Counted from the first letter of the stretch, positions 43,148 through 53,207 are shown. The stretch is 64,000 bases of DNA from Cytophagaceae bacterium (GCA_006969745.1 CP030886.1:3135234-3199233); one strand, 5' to 3'. The notes: generated by a model not told the origin, from the letters alone. Translations and numbers: made by a program.

Positions 43148-44320
43148 TTATTCGCCCGATTTAGAATTAAAGAATTGATAGGGAAGGATGCTGCTAAATA
43201 GAAACAGAAATGGGATATAGGCAATCTTGTATCTCACCAACGAGCCAAAATTTGGCGTTGATAGCGGAAGCATAGCAGCTAAAAGAAGGATGGATATCAG
43301 CGCTGCAATAAAGAGTGGTTTGTCAATCTTAGGCTTTAATCTTTTCACTAAGAGAAGTGATAAAAAAATCAATGAAGACATTATCAGGTTTTCTAACTTA
43401 TGTAGCCAACCCCATGATGGAGTTTTATCCAAAATACTTGGTCGGAAGAGTCCCGCGTGAAGCGCGGCAGGGAGTTCTTTTAAGACAGAAGCCCATGAGT
43501 CATCTGCTATTACTATATCCAGCGAATTGCCTTCGGATTTTTGATGTATTGTTTGATTGTTTTGATATAAGGTCCATGCAAGTCTGTCTATTTTTAAATA
43601 AGGATGGATAAGTTGCGTAGCTCCAAAAATGATTACTATGGAGGTGACAGCAATAAGCCATTTAAACTTTCCTCCAATTTTTGTTAAGACGAGATTAGCA
43701 ATAAGAATGCCACTGAATATTAATACTACAATCAGTAGATAATGTTTAATCTTCAAGAGTAAAAACATGCTCAGAGCTGCCAATATCACATCTAATAGGG
43801 TGAGTTTGGTGCTGTTATGAATTTTAAGAACGATCGAAACGATAGTAACAAGTGAGGCAAATGCTATAGCGTCTTTCATAACACCTGAAGACCAAAATAC
43901 TACCGATGGAATTAGAAGAAGACAAGCCGCTACAAGGATTTTGATATTTGGGTAAAGCCTTGATAGTATCAAAACTGCATTCCAGGTTGCCAGGAAGCTT
44001 AAAAATGAAATCCATAAGGAAACGATCCAATAGGACTCGCCACTAAGCTGAACTAATGGGCGTATCAAGGTGATAAAAAATTGTGTTCTTGGCTGATTTT
44101 CTACTTCTCCGCTTGTATAGTTTTTAGCAAGTTCGAAGAAGGTAATGGTGTCACCGCCTCCATAATACTGGTGGAAGATCAAACCGAGTACAATACCTGC
44201 CGATAATTTTAAGGTAAGAGCTACCCAGTAAAGGAAAGCAGGGTATTCGCTTTTGGAGTATCTAAATGCTAAATAGGAGAGAATTCCCAATAGGCTAATA
44301 TGGGTAATCCAGTAGATCAC
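43148..44320 (-). CDS. Polytopic membrane protein, possibly polysaccharide polymerase-like
   Basis: A 390-residue hydrophobic protein with about ten membrane segments, starting with an early GLIFHQYYGGGDTITFFELAKNYTSG loop on the outside, then RPLVQLSGESYWIVSLWISFLSFLATW. A large loop near residues 250-300 carries DDSWASVLKELP. The gross layout resembles Wzy-like or glycosyltransferase-39/87-like membrane enzymes, but no catalytic motif can be named. Its overlap of 4 bp with the DUF2851 gene and closeness to the acetyltransferase suggest one operon. Confidence 0.65.
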   Translation of the reverse strand: MIYWITHISLLGILSYLAFRYSKSEYPAFLYWVALTLKLSAGIVLGLIFHQYYGGGDTITFFELAKNYTSGEVENQPRTQFFITLIRPLVQLSGESYWIVSLWISFLSFLATWNAVLILSRLYPNIKILVAACLLLIPSVVFWSSGVMKDAIAFASLVTIVSIVLKIHNSTKLTLLDVILAALSMFLLLKIKHYLLIVVLIFSGILIANLVLTKIGGKFKWLIAVTSIVIIFGATQLIHPYLKIDRLAWTLYQNNQTIHQKSEGNSLDIVIADDSWASVLKELPAALHAGLFRPSILDKTPSWGWLHKLENLIMSSLIFLSLLLVKRLKPKIDKPLFIAALISILLLAAMLPLSTPNFGSLVRYKIAYIPFLFLFSSILPYQFFNSKSGE

Positions 44321-45585
44321 GAATTAAGTATTTCAGTACCTATGATGCAATGAAGACATCTACGTTTTTGGCAATATGCTTTGTATAGCTGGATTAGTCC
44401 TTGTGAATCAAAACCTGAGTTTGCGTTAATTTCTAACTCATTCCATTTTTTTGTAATGCGATTACTTTCTGGTTTAACAGACTCAAGGATTCCCAAAGAT
44501 CTATCCATATATTTTTGTTCTCCGGTAAACTTAGCATATGCTGCAAGTAATGGTGCAACCGAATTAATCAACAAGTTTTCAAAAGAAGCACTTCCCATTC
44601 TTAAGCTGGATTTTTTCCGTCTTTTACCAAAATTGTAATGAATTTGCCAATAATTACTGATATCTGCTAAAAGCTTCATTTTGAGTTCTTTAATGCTCTC
44701 CGTTTTAGTGAGCAAGGTAAAGAGCTGAGGCTGACTGTGAAAAAGGGCAGCCATTTGAGCAAGCCTCACACTCGGAAAGTTGGCAGGTCTCAGTTTCCCA
44801 AACTTCCAATGTGTGGTAGACAGTGGCTCTTTAAGTTGAAATTTATTCTGAAGAAAAGAAAACTCTAATCTCAACTCGGCTTTGTATTCGTCGTCATCCC
44901 CCTCCAAAAAGCCAGCCTGTCCAAACAGAAGGGCTTCCGTAGATTTTATGCTTTGTAGTACTTTCATCAACTTCTCGAAAGGCAATTGTTCAGACAACTG
45001 AATAAATGCTTCTTTATTCGTAGAAAATCCAAAATTGGCAGCTATGGTCTGATAGGTTGTTTGCTCCCAATTATTGGTTGATTTGTTTAAATCATAAAGT
45101 ATTGAAGTTGCTTTTTGCTCAAGTCTTTCAATTACAACACGATCAAGCATGTTGCGAAACTTGAGAGATGGGATTGATTTTATCTGTGAAGAACAGAGAA
45201 TCTCTGAGGTTGATTGCAAGTGCTTTAGGTACTTCGCCGCGAGAAGCGGGTCTACCAACTTTTTGAGTTCTAAAGTCGGTAATGTTTCATTATCCACGAG
45301 TATTTCTTTGTCGTGATTCCAGACAACATGCAAGATCACATTTTGATAGGACAGGTCAAATTGATGTTTATGATGGATCCAATCTGACGAATTGATATGT
45401 ATCTCCACTTGACCCGCCCATTCAATGTTTTCAATCTTAACCCGGGCTTCTTCAAAATCCGGACCTGAGTCGTGGTTGTGATTCCCGGCGTAGAAAATCT
45501 TCAGAGATTGTCCACTTGTCAATAACAAATGACCGGCATCAAATTTTTGATACTTCCAGATATAGTGGAGAAACTGCTCGTCCAT
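44317..45585 (-). CDS. DUF2851 family protein
   Basis: A 422-residue soluble protein of the DUF2851 family found mainly in Bacteroidota. The N-terminus MDEQFLHYIWKYQKFD followed by GNHNHDSGPDFEEARVKI and GQVEIHINSSDWIHHKH is the family signature; QNVILHVVWNHDKEI follows. The family's biochemical role has not been established, but the conserved His/Asp/Glu cluster in GPDFxxARI and EIHINSSDW looks like a metal or nuclease-like site. It overlaps the downstream polytopic membrane gene by 4 bp and stands 30 bp from the pyrF stop. Confidence 0.9.
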   Translation of the reverse strand: MDEQFLHYIWKYQKFDAGHLLLTSGQSLKIFYAGNHNHDSGPDFEEARVKIENIEWAGQVEIHINSSDWIHHKHQFDLSYQNVILHVVWNHDKEILVDNETLPTLELKKLVDPLLAAKYLKHLQSTSEILCSSQIKSIPSLKFRNMLDRVVIERLEQKATSILYDLNKSTNNWEQTTYQTIAANFGFSTNKEAFIQLSEQLPFEKLMKVLQSIKSTEALLFGQAGFLEGDDDEYKAELRLEFSFLQNKFQLKEPLSTTHWKFGKLRPANFPSVRLAQMAALFHSQPQLFTLLTKTESIKELKMKLLADISNYWQIHYNFGKRRKKSSLRMGSASFENLLINSVAPLLAAYAKFTGEQKYMDRSLGILESVKPESNRITKKWNELEINANSGFDSQGLIQLYKAYCQKRRCLHCIIGTEILNS

Positions 45586-45615
45586 AGCAAATAGTTTCCC
45601 AAGATATAATGAGTG

Positions 45616-46431
45616 CTATAATGCTTGGAGGATTTTGGCCATTTCGACCTGTATTTTTTGAGCTTGTACACCAGATGCTTTCCCAAAATCAGCAGATGAG
45701 TCCGAATATATTATCCCTCTGGAGGAATTCACCAACAATCCACATTGATTATTCATTCCATATTCGCAGACTTTTTGGAGGTCGCCTCCTTGCGCTCCTA
45801 CTCCCGGAATGAGTAGGAAGTGATCTGGAACAATCTTTCTGATATCAGCAAGTGCTTCGGGTCTTGTAGCGCCTACCACGTACATTAAATTATTAGCGGT
45901 ACCCCATGTAGCACTTTGTCTGATTACTCGCTCATAGAGTTTTTCATCGGTGTTACCAATGGTGAGATTCTGAAAATCTAATCCTCCGGGATTGCTTGTG
46001 GCTGCCAGTAGGATCACCCATTTTCCTTCAAAATCCAGAAAGGGCTTTACCGAATCTGAACCCATATATGGTGCGACAGTCACCGAATCGAAATTCATAT
46101 TTTCGAAGAATGCACGGGCATACATAGAGGAGGTATTCCCAATATCAGCTCGCTTGGCATCAGCAATGGTGAAAACGTCTTCAGGGATATACTCAAGTGT
46201 TTTTTGGAGCGATTCCCATCCTTTAGCTCCTTCTGCCTCATAAAATGCAGTATTGGGCTTGTATGCTACCGCATATGGATGCGTAGCATCTATTATCTGC
46301 TTGTTGAACTCATAGATTGGGTCTTTTGAAGATAATAGGTGCCGCGGAATTTTTTTGATATCAGTGTCCAAGCCAACGCATAGAAAGGATTCCTTTTCTT
46401 TGATCTTTTCAAATAGTTGTTGGCGTGTCAT
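45616..46431 (-). CDS. pyrF: Orotidine 5'-phosphate decarboxylase
   Basis: Last step of UMP synthesis. It is the 270-residue type-2 form: an early [13 protein letters not shown] and [14 protein letters not shown], then the catalytic [15 protein letters not shown] (residues 91-105, with Lys93 and Asp96), and late [11 protein letters not shown] and [10 protein letters not shown]. Another pyrimidine gene, pyrD, lies 5 kb away but not in the same operon. It is transcribed alone or with DUF2851 downstream (30-bp gap). Upstream lies the 71-residue gene after a 102-base spacer in which no clear terminator is seen. Confidence 0.95.
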   Translation of the reverse strand: MTRQQLFEKIKEKESFLCVGLDTDIKKIPRHLLSSKDPIYEFNKQIIDATHPYAVAYKPNTAFYEAEGAKGWESLQKTLEYIPEDVFTIADAKRADIGNTSSMYARAFFENMNFDSVTVAPYMGSDSVKPFLDFEGKWVILLAATSNPGGLDFQNLTIGNTDEKLYERVIRQSATWGTANNLMYVVGATRPEALADIRKIVPDHFLLIPGVGAQGGDLQKVCEYGMNNQCGLLVNSSRGIIYSDSSADFGKASGVQAQKIQVEMAKILQAL

Positions 46432-46533
46432 GGTTTGCTAGGGTGAGTTTTGGTAAAATTAGGATAAAATGTTTGGACGCACTTTTCCTGATCTCAACAT
46501 TGAGGGCATTCAAAAAACCAAGAAAATATGGGC

Positions 46534-46749
46534 TTATTTAAGCTCAGGAAGCTTGTCGTTTACGACTTTCCCTTTTTTTACTTCTCCGTAGAAGTGGATG
46601 TCGTAAAGTTTTTCATATTTTTTGATCGACTGGTGTAATTCCGGAATTGTCTCACTTCTGAGTTTGATTCCTTTTCTTTCTCCTTTATGTCTCAGCTCTA
46701 TATAGTATCCGTCTTTGAGTTTTACCGGAGTAGTTGCAGGTCTAGCCAA
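46534..46749 (-). CDS. Small hypothetical protein (71 aa)
   Basis: Starts MARPATTPVKLKDGYYIELRHK; basic, soluble, with no signal peptide. The stretch LKDGYYIELRHKGERKGIKLRSET looks like one short beta-meander, followed by a helix (IPELHQSIKKYEKLYDIHF). Similar 70-residue proteins are common and uncharacterised in Bacteroidota. Reading-frame quality (no rare stop-rich regions, coherent composition) supports a real gene, but the function is not known. It lies about 110 bp downstream of the RRM gene, beyond that gene's likely terminator. Confidence 0.65.
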   Translation of the reverse strand: MARPATTPVKLKDGYYIELRHKGERKGIKLRSETIPELHQSIKKYEKLYDIHFYGEVKKGKVVNDKLPELK

Positions 46750-46789
46750 ATCAATAAAATTTTAGTGTGCTCACAATTATATAAAACAA

Positions 46790-46819
46790 TGCTCGTGTAG
46801 AAAAGTTTCCACACGAGCA
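46790..46819 (-). terminator. Terminator of the RRM protein gene
   Basis: A 9-bp perfect stem (46790-46798 with 46811-46819) with a 12-base loop. Minus-strand sequence after the stem is ATTGTTTTAT, a moderately T-rich tail. It lies 40 bases after the stop of the RRM gene. Confidence 0.65.
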
Positions 46820-46858
46820 ATTATATCAAATCAAAAACTTAGAATCTGTTTCTCGTGC

Positions 46859-47104
46859 TTAACCTCTTGGGTTAGCTTTTTTTACAACGATGGTTCTGCC
46901 ATCTAATTCTGTTTCGTTCAGGCTGGAAATAGCCTGGTTGGCTTCGTCATCATTTGGCATTTCCACGAAACCAAAACCTTTTGATCTCTGTGTTTCTCTG
47001 TCCATGATAACTTTTGCGGAATCAACTGTTCCGAATTCTTCAAATGCTTGTCTCAATGCGTCTTCTGAAGTTGCATAGTTAAGCTTAGCTACAAAAATGT
47101 TCAT
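46859..47104 (-). CDS. RRM-domain RNA-binding protein
   Basis: An 81-residue single RRM. RNP2 is IFVAKL near the N-terminus and RNP1 is KGFGFVEM (residues 42-49), with the connecting helix ALRQAFEEFGTVDSAKV and the second helix NDDEANQAISSLNET. This is the small cold-shock/glycine-poor type common in Bacteroidota and cyanobacteria, thought to bind single-stranded RNA as a chaperone or mRNA regulator. It is transcribed alone from a promoter with a TACCTTTG -7 box (47153-47160) and followed by a hairpin terminator. Confidence 0.93.
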   Translation of the reverse strand: MNIFVAKLNYATSEDALRQAFEEFGTVDSAKVIMDRETQRSKGFGFVEMPNDDEANQAISSLNETELDGRTIVVKKANPRG

Positions 47105-47152
47105 TAAAAAAAATAAGATTATAAATGCGATCAGACTTGTTCTGAACGCTGC

Positions 47153-47160
47153 AAAGGTAC
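47153..47160 (-). promoter_or_regulatory. -7 promoter element of the RRM gene (TACCTTTG)
   Basis: On the minus strand TACCTTTG followed by CAG is a textbook Bacteroidota -7 box (TAnnTTTG). It stands 48 bases upstream of the RRM start, giving a leader of about 42 bases with an AT-rich segment just before the ATG. A TTG exists 14 bp upstream, shorter than the usual 19-21 bp. Confidence 0.55.
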
Positions 47161-47187
47161 GTTATTTTTATAACAACTTGTTTTTAT

Positions 47188-47949
47188 TTAGTTATTACAA
47201 ATTAAAACTGCATTTAATACAACAGTGTTGGTAGCTGTGGGATCGAACGAAACATCATTCATTGTGATAAATATCTCGTTTCCAGGATTTGAGACAGAAG
47301 CGAATCCACTGGTGGCTTCAATAGTTTCTCCCAAATAACTGATTTCTGCGCTAAATGATGAACTAGATGCAGCACCCGTGGTTACGGAGTAACTTCCAGT
47401 TGATGGTTCAGACTCAAAGTTTAAGTAAAAGAACACCCTTTGCTCTACATCTCCCAAACGCTCATATTCATTGGTAACTCCAAATCCACCGGGTCCAAAG
47501 GCACAAAAATCATCTTTCGAAATGTATGTTTTACCATTGATGGTAATATCTCCCATTGCATAATTACCGTCCGTGATTTTACTCCCACCAAATACTCCAA
47601 TCGTATTACCATCAGCGTCAAACAATGAAAAGGAAATCCCAGTTTCGGAGACTTGTCCAACTAATGAGGAAAATGCCTGGTTACCATTCGAGGGTACTCC
47701 CTCAATCAGATTTTGAGTAACTGTGACCTGACCAAACTCGATACCTTCATAAAAGCCAGTGAAAACGTTATCTCCTGAATTTTCAAATCGATATAATACA
47801 ATGCCTTGTTCACCAGTAGAAGTAGATAAGGTCAGGCGTCCCTGATATTCGCCTGTGATATCAGTTGATTCAACGCTAGGCTCATCTTCTGAACCACATC
47901 CACTAAAAATTAAGCATAACGATAAAGAGATAGGAATAAAATACTTCAT
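47188..47949 (-). CDS. Lipoprotein of unknown function
   Basis: Lipoprotein signal MKYFIPISLSLCLIFSGC (lipobox FSGC, Cys18) and a mature part of about 235 residues made mostly of predicted beta strands (ITGEYQGRLTLSTSTGEQGIV, FTGFYEGIEFGQVTV, SFSLFDADGNTIGVFG, STGSYSVTTGAASSSSFSAEI). No family recognised; it is likely a beta-sandwich or barrel lipoprotein on the outer membrane. The upstream spacer (47950-48016) has only a short AGCTT-TC-AAGCT inverted repeat. It lies downstream of lolA on the same strand, with a 67-base gap. Confidence 0.72.
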   Translation of the reverse strand: MKYFIPISLSLCLIFSGCGSEDEPSVESTDITGEYQGRLTLSTSTGEQGIVLYRFENSGDNVFTGFYEGIEFGQVTVTQNLIEGVPSNGNQAFSSLVGQVSETGISFSLFDADGNTIGVFGGSKITDGNYAMGDITINGKTYISKDDFCAFGPGGFGVTNEYERLGDVEQRVFFYLNFESEPSTGSYSVTTGAASSSSFSAEISYLGETIEATSGFASVSNPGNEIFITMNDVSFDPTATNTVVLNAVLICNN

Positions 47950-48016
47950 AATAATAGGTTTATAGCTTTCAAGCTAGAACTCATTATGAAGAATTGGAAT
48001 ACCTAAATAGGGGTTT

Positions 48017-48643
48017 TTATCTAAAATCAATCACCTCAACGTTTGGATATTTGGAGACATCAAATGTGAAGTAATTGTCATTGAATGGTGTTGGCGTAAA
48101 CGAATTGATTGAGTACACATATTTGTTGCCTGTGCGCTCAAATACGGTGAATGACTTGAGTTCATCCTTCGCGTTTATTGTCATTCGTATCTTAAAATAG
48201 CTCTTATCTCTACTTTCGGGATCAAGTTCGATCAACCGGTCTCCGTTGGATTTAGTTTCTACAAGCACGTATTTAAAGCCGTTTTTATATAGATCGTAAA
48301 CATTGCTTAGCGTGATTTCGGATTCTTCCGCATCGTATGGGCTAATTGTCACTTCATTCAAATCTTCGTTGTATGTGTAGACATCTGTACCATCGTTGTA
48401 AATTTTCTGGCCAACTACATCAAGCACAAATTTGTCCCCTTTCACAGCGATCTCTCCCGAAATGGTCTCGTCCAATCCGGCGCTTTCATTAGTTAGCTTT
48501 TGTGAAAAGGATGCCTTGAATGAGGCTACATCTTTGTATTTATTGCTCATGGCATCAAGCACGGCTAGTGCGGATGGATCATACTGCGCATTTACTTGCA
48601 TCAGGATAAAAAGAGATATTGATGCGATAACTAGCTTTTTCAT
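48017..48643 (-). CDS. lolA: Outer-membrane lipoprotein carrier protein LolA-like
   Basis: Periplasmic chaperone that ferries lipoproteins from the inner to the outer membrane. A signal peptide (MKKLVIASISLFILMQVNAQ) is followed by DAMSNKYKDVASFKASFSQKL, GEIAVKGDKFVLDVVGQKIYNDG, DVYTYNEDLNEV and the late LKSFTVFERTGNKYVYSINSF and YFTFDVSKYPN, all in LolA order. Length 208 aa is normal. It follows ftsK by 18 bp on the same strand, a conserved arrangement in many bacteria. Confidence 0.92.
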   Translation of the reverse strand: MKKLVIASISLFILMQVNAQYDPSALAVLDAMSNKYKDVASFKASFSQKLTNESAGLDETISGEIAVKGDKFVLDVVGQKIYNDGTDVYTYNEDLNEVTISPYDAEESEITLSNVYDLYKNGFKYVLVETKSNGDRLIELDPESRDKSYFKIRMTINAKDELKSFTVFERTGNKYVYSINSFTPTPFNDNYFTFDVSKYPNVEVIDFR

Positions 48644-48661
48644 ACTTTTTGGTTCGTATTC

Positions 48662-51193
48662 TTAATATTTTATTTCAATCTCTGACAATAACTGTTCCAA
48701 ACTATGTTCGTCAGGTATTAGTACTTCCCGTGCTTTACTACCCTCAAATGGGCCTACAATGCCGGCAGCTTCCAATTGATCAATCAGGCGTCCGGCACGG
48801 TTATATCCCAACTTCATCTTACGCTGAATCAGAGACGTAGATCCTTGCTGATGCATGACAATAAGTCTCGCAGCATCGGCAAAAAGTGCATCTCTATCTG
48901 ATAAATCTACTTCTCCGATACCTGTTTCTCCTTCACCTACATACTCTGGCAATAGATAAGCATCATCATAGCCTCTTTGTTCGCCGATATACTCACATAT
49001 TTTCTCTACCTCAGGTGTATCCACAAATGCACATTGCAATCGAGTCATGTCTGAACCCATGGATAAAAGCATGTCTCCCATACCTATCAATTGATCTGCC
49101 CCACCGGCATCAAGTATGGTTCTTGAATCTATTTTAGAAGTTACTCTAAATGATAATCTGGCTGGGAAGTTTGCCTTAATGATACCGGTAATTACATTAA
49201 CAGACGGACGCTGAGTCGCTACTATGAGGTGAATGCCGATAGCTCTTGCAAGCTGCGCAAGTCGTGCAATTGGCGTTTCTACTTCCTTACCGGCAGTCAT
49301 CATCAAGTCTGCCAATTCGTCAATAACCAGCACAATGTAAGGAAGGAAGCGGTGACCTTTGTTTGGGTTAAGCTTTCGTTCTGTAAATTTCTTGTTGTAT
49401 TCTTTTAGGTTCCTGCAGGCAGCACTCTTGAGTAGATCGTACCTATTGTCCATTTCAATGCACAGTGAATTAAGCGTGTTCACCACTTTTGATGTGTCCG
49501 TGATGATTGGCTCTTCACTATCAGGTAGCTTGGCTAGAAAGTGCTTCTCAACTTTATTGAAAAGAGTTAATTCCACCTTTTTTGGATCTACCAAAACAAG
49601 CTTGAGTTGAGAAGGATGCTTTTTATAGAGCAGGGAGGTCAGTATTATATTCAAACCGACAGATTTACCTTGTCCCGTAGCTCCAGCCATCAGCAGGTGA
49701 GGCATTTTGGCAAGATCTGTCACAAATACTTCATTGGAGATGGTCTTACCGAGAACTACCGGTAGATCCATTTTGCTATCCATAAACTTGCTGGTGGTAA
49801 TGACTGATCGGGCATCCACCATTTCTCTATTCTTGTTTGGAACTTCGATACCGATGGTTCCTTTACCTGGAATAGGAGCGATGATACGAATGCCTAAGGC
49901 AGCAAGACTGAGGGCAATATCATCCTCAAGGTTCTTGATTTTGGAGATTTTAACACCGGCATCCGGCACGATTTCATAGAGTGTAACTGTTGGACCAATG
50001 GTCGCTTTAATGCTCGAAATACCAATTTTAAAATTGACAAGCGTCTCAATGATTCTGTCCTTGTTTTGTTCAAGCTCATCTTTGGTTACCGTCAATTCCT
50101 TTTCGGGATATTCTATGAGAAGAGCAGGAGTTGGAAATTTATATCTAGGTAGGTCAAGGGTCGGGTCGTAATTGACAGATTCTTCTTTGACTTCCTCTTC
50201 AAATTCTTTTTGTTCTACCTCAAATGAAAGATCTTCTAGTTCTTCTTTTTTAGGTGCTGAAGCTTTGGGCTCGGGCTCTGGTGTTTCTTCCTTTTTAGCA
50301 AAAACTTTTTCTTCTACCTCCTTAGGTAGCGGTGGGTCTTCCTTAAACTCTGGTAAGTCAATTGTGAACTCAGGATCAGCTTTTTCCTTCTTGGCAGTAG
50401 GTTTGTTCGGTAATTTTTTTACAACCCACGTTTCAGATTCATCTTTATTCGCATCTTCATCCTCTACTTCTTTTTTGATCTGATCCAAAACCGATGATAT
50501 GTCGGCCGTTTTTGCTTGCTTAGGCTCTTTTTTAGGAATGAGCGACTTAATCTGATCAATCAGGTTTTCGAAGGAAGGAATAATTCCGCTAAATGCTGGC
50601 AGACGGGTGATATCAAAGAAGAACATATTGAAAACCACAAATAGGAATACCATAAATAATATAGCGCCCCATCCCATGAGACTTTGTGCAATCACGGATA
50701 GTTCATATCCGATTCCACCGCTCAAAAACCCCCACATCGAAGTTTCCTCTTGCGATAGCAAAAAGTATCCCATGACCATGCTTATCCAGATCAGGTAGAA
50801 GACAACGAAATTGAACGACTTGGTGATTGGGAGAAGTGCTCGAAACCAAATGATTTTGTATGCGACAATAAAAAGGAATGGCGGAATTAAAATAGCGGCT
50901 ATTCCAAACCACAAGAAGATAAAGTAATGCGCTGCAATGGCTCCGATAAGTCCGAAAGCGTTTTGCACCTCAATGCCGGATTCCTTTACATCAGTATGTG
51001 TGTACGCTTCAACGACACTTTGATCAGCTTGGCCGGTACTTAGATAAGAGATGAAAGAAACTCCCAAAAAGATCGAAATCAGCAATAGTGTGAAGCCGAT
51101 GAATAGGTGAAATTTTCTGTCGGTGATGAAATTGAACTTGAGGCTTGCCTTCTCCTTCTTTTCAGACTTCTTCTTATAGGTATTTTGTGCCAT
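48662..51193 (-). CDS. ftsK: DNA translocase FtsK
   Basis: Septal DNA pump that segregates chromosome termini and activates XerCD. N-terminal membrane helices (about four, residues 28-190), then a charged Glu/Lys/Pro linker (about 230-360), then the motor domain with Walker A GATGQGKSVGLN, Walker B VLVIDELADLMM and RLAQLARAIGIHLIVATQRPSVNVITG; the C-terminal winged-helix gamma domain ends the protein (QGSTSLIQRKMKLGYNRAGRLIDQLE). At 843 residues it is of usual length. XerD is encoded two genes upstream, so partners in chromosome resolution lie together. Confidence 0.97.
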   Translation of the reverse strand: MAQNTYKKKSEKKEKASLKFNFITDRKFHLFIGFTLLLISIFLGVSFISYLSTGQADQSVVEAYTHTDVKESGIEVQNAFGLIGAIAAHYFIFLWFGIAAILIPPFLFIVAYKIIWFRALLPITKSFNFVVFYLIWISMVMGYFLLSQEETSMWGFLSGGIGYELSVIAQSLMGWGAILFMVFLFVVFNMFFFDITRLPAFSGIIPSFENLIDQIKSLIPKKEPKQAKTADISSVLDQIKKEVEDEDANKDESETWVVKKLPNKPTAKKEKADPEFTIDLPEFKEDPPLPKEVEEKVFAKKEETPEPEPKASAPKKEELEDLSFEVEQKEFEEEVKEESVNYDPTLDLPRYKFPTPALLIEYPEKELTVTKDELEQNKDRIIETLVNFKIGISSIKATIGPTVTLYEIVPDAGVKISKIKNLEDDIALSLAALGIRIIAPIPGKGTIGIEVPNKNREMVDARSVITTSKFMDSKMDLPVVLGKTISNEVFVTDLAKMPHLLMAGATGQGKSVGLNIILTSLLYKKHPSQLKLVLVDPKKVELTLFNKVEKHFLAKLPDSEEPIITDTSKVVNTLNSLCIEMDNRYDLLKSAACRNLKEYNKKFTERKLNPNKGHRFLPYIVLVIDELADLMMTAGKEVETPIARLAQLARAIGIHLIVATQRPSVNVITGIIKANFPARLSFRVTSKIDSRTILDAGGADQLIGMGDMLLSMGSDMTRLQCAFVDTPEVEKICEYIGEQRGYDDAYLLPEYVGEGETGIGEVDLSDRDALFADAARLIVMHQQGSTSLIQRKMKLGYNRAGRLIDQLEAAGIVGPFEGSKAREVLIPDEHSLEQLLSEIEIKY

Positions 51194-51232
51194 AGGTTAT
51201 GCTCCCAAAAATAATGGAGATTTTAGCGCAGA

Positions 51233-52261
51233 TCAAACATGTTTAAGGAGTTCCTTATTGATGCGTTTAATTAATGCGGGTCCTTCATATACTAATCCAG
51301 TATAGACCTGTACCAAATTTGCACCAGCCTGAATTTTTTCAATTGCGTCTTGAGCTGAATGGATACCTCCGACAGCAATAATATGAACGAGCGGAAGGTG
51401 CATTCTTATATATTTCAGAACTTCATTTGATTTTTGAAAAACAGGCTTGCCGCTTAGTCCTCCGGCTCCAATTACTTCCACCTTGCTTGAATCTGTGCTT
51501 AATCCCGAACGATCGATAGTTGTATTGGAAATGATCAGCCCATCAAGATTTAATTCTTTTGTTATTGAAATGATATCATCAAGTTGAGATTCAGTAAGGT
51601 CCGGAGCTATTTTAAGTAGGATTGGCTTAGGTGATTCTTTTTCAGAATTTTTTTCCTGTAGAGATTTCAAAAGTTTCAATAAAGGTTCTTTCTCCTGAAG
51701 TTCTCTTAGTCCGGGTGTATTTGGTGAGCTTACGTTTACAACAAAGTAATCGACATAGTCGAAGAGTTTTTCAAAACATATGATGTAATCATCAAGTGCA
51801 TTTTCGTTTGGCGTGATTTTATTCTTGCCAATATTTCCTCCGACAATGATATTTGATTTTCTATTTTGTAGTCGCTCTACTGCATCTTCAACTCCTTCAT
51901 TATTAAAGCCCATTCGATTTATCAAAGCTTCATCTTGAGGAAGCCTAAAAAGTCGTGGCTTGGGATTGCCCGGTTGACCTTTTGGAGTTAGTGTTCCAAT
52001 TTCTATAAAGCCAAATCCAAGATTGGAGAAGTCGTCTATTAGTTCTGCATTTTTGTCAAACCCTGCTGCAAGTCCCACTGGATTTTTAAATCTTAGTCCA
52101 AATACTTCACGCTCCAACCTTTGATCTTCAAAATGAAACATGGCTCTAATTAATGATTTGCCAAATGGGAGTATCAAAACAAGATGAAGCAGTCGAGTTG
52201 TGATTTTGTGCGCATTTTCTGGCGAGTAGAGAAAGAGGATTGGTTTTAAGAGTTTGTACAT
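51233..52261 (-). CDS. pyrD: Quinone-dependent dihydroorotate dehydrogenase (class 2)
   Basis: Oxidises dihydroorotate to orotate using FMN and membrane quinone. A short N-terminal membrane-associating helix ([29 protein letters not shown]) leads into the barrel: [56 protein letters not shown] with the catalytic Ser, [18 protein letters not shown] and GAGGLSGKP. Length 342 aa is standard. Its ATG shares one base with the xerD stop, and ftsK follows after 39 bp, so xerD-pyrD-ftsK-lolA look like one transcription unit. Confidence 0.96.
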   Translation of the reverse strand: MYKLLKPILFLYSPENAHKITTRLLHLVLILPFGKSLIRAMFHFEDQRLEREVFGLRFKNPVGLAAGFDKNAELIDDFSNLGFGFIEIGTLTPKGQPGNPKPRLFRLPQDEALINRMGFNNEGVEDAVERLQNRKSNIIVGGNIGKNKITPNENALDDYIICFEKLFDYVDYFVVNVSSPNTPGLRELQEKEPLLKLLKSLQEKNSEKESPKPILLKIAPDLTESQLDDIISITKELNLDGLIISNTTIDRSGLSTDSSKVEVIGAGGLSGKPVFQKSNEVLKYIRMHLPLVHIIAVGGIHSAQDAIEKIQAGANLVQVYTGLVYEGPALIKRINKELLKHV

Positions 52262-53160
52262 CAGCTTCTTGGATGAAATTGGGTAATCACCTGTTTCAAA
52301 TAGTCCCTGTCAAGGTGAGTGTAGATTTCTGTTGTGGTAATGGATTCATGTCCAAGCATTTCCTGCACCGCACGTAGATCCGCACCTCCTTCGATCAGGT
52401 GGGTTGCAAAGCTATGACGAAATGTGTGCGGACTGATACTTTTCTTCAAACCAATTTTAGCTGCCAGATCTTTAATTATCATAAATACCATCACCCGGCT
52501 AATGGCCTTGCCTCGCTTGGTCACAAACAAATGATCTTCAAAGCCCTGTTTGACATCAATATGAACTCGTATTTCATCCTTAAATATTTTGATATGCTTC
52601 AGAGCAGAGCGTCCGATGGGCACAAGTCTTTCTTTGCTTCCTTTTCCAATCACTCTCAAAAAACCAATGTCTTCATGGATGTTGCTGATTTTTAAGTTGA
52701 TAAGTTCTGATACACGCAAGCCTGAACTATAAAGAGTCTCTAGTATCGCGCGATTGCGAGTTCCTTCCGGAGTAGACATATCTATAGCTTCAAACAGCTG
52801 CTCAATTTCTGGCAAGTCCAAAGTGTCTGGGAGTTTTCGGCCTAGTTTGGGTGCTTCGAGCAATTCTGATGGGTCTTTTGTAATTACCTCTTCATAGATA
52901 AGGAATCGAAAAAAAGCTTTAAGACCGGAAACCATTCTTGCTTGAGTGTACGCTGACATGCCTAATTCATTGATAAATTCGAGGAAGTCTACCAGGTCTT
53001 GCTGGACTATTTTAGTAGGGGAGAGGTCTCGTTCTTTGATTTCCAAAAATTGTCTCAATTTAGAGATGTCTGCCAGATAGGCGTCAACAGAATTCTCTGC
53101 TAGTGATCTTTCTAGCTTGAGATAGCTTTTAAATTGCTTAGAATAAGTTTCCCAGGACAA
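52261..53160 (-). CDS. xerD: Site-specific tyrosine recombinase XerD
   Basis: Resolves chromosome dimers at dif together with XerC, under FtsK control. An N-terminal SAM-like domain (residues 1-90, [19 protein letters not shown]) precedes the catalytic domain with Arg in [24 protein letters not shown] (His, Arg), [15 protein letters not shown] (His and the nucleophilic Tyr). Length 299 aa is standard, and the neighbourhood is housekeeping, so it is not a phage integrase. It is divergent from aroQ with a 47-base intergenic region. Confidence 0.95.
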   Translation of the reverse strand: MSWETYSKQFKSYLKLERSLAENSVDAYLADISKLRQFLEIKERDLSPTKIVQQDLVDFLEFINELGMSAYTQARMVSGLKAFFRFLIYEEVITKDPSELLEAPKLGRKLPDTLDLPEIEQLFEAIDMSTPEGTRNRAILETLYSSGLRVSELINLKISNIHEDIGFLRVIGKGSKERLVPIGRSALKHIKIFKDEIRVHIDVKQGFEDHLFVTKRGKAISRVMVFMIIKDLAAKIGLKKSISPHTFRHSFATHLIEGGADLRAVQEMLGHESITTTEIYTHLDRDYLKQVITQFHPRS

Positions 53161-53207
53161 GCGATTAATATTTTAGCATCTAAATTAGCTCCTTATCATT
53201 CAATCCA

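Noticed and set aside
50172..50483. Serine-rich 103-residue frame inside ftsK
   Set aside because: Antisense of the Glu/Lys-rich FtsK linker; composition is a direct result of reading that linker backwards.
52261..53160. Phage integrase or integron
   Set aside because: Length, two-domain layout and position beside pyrD, ftsK and aroQ fit housekeeping XerD; no att site or phage genes.
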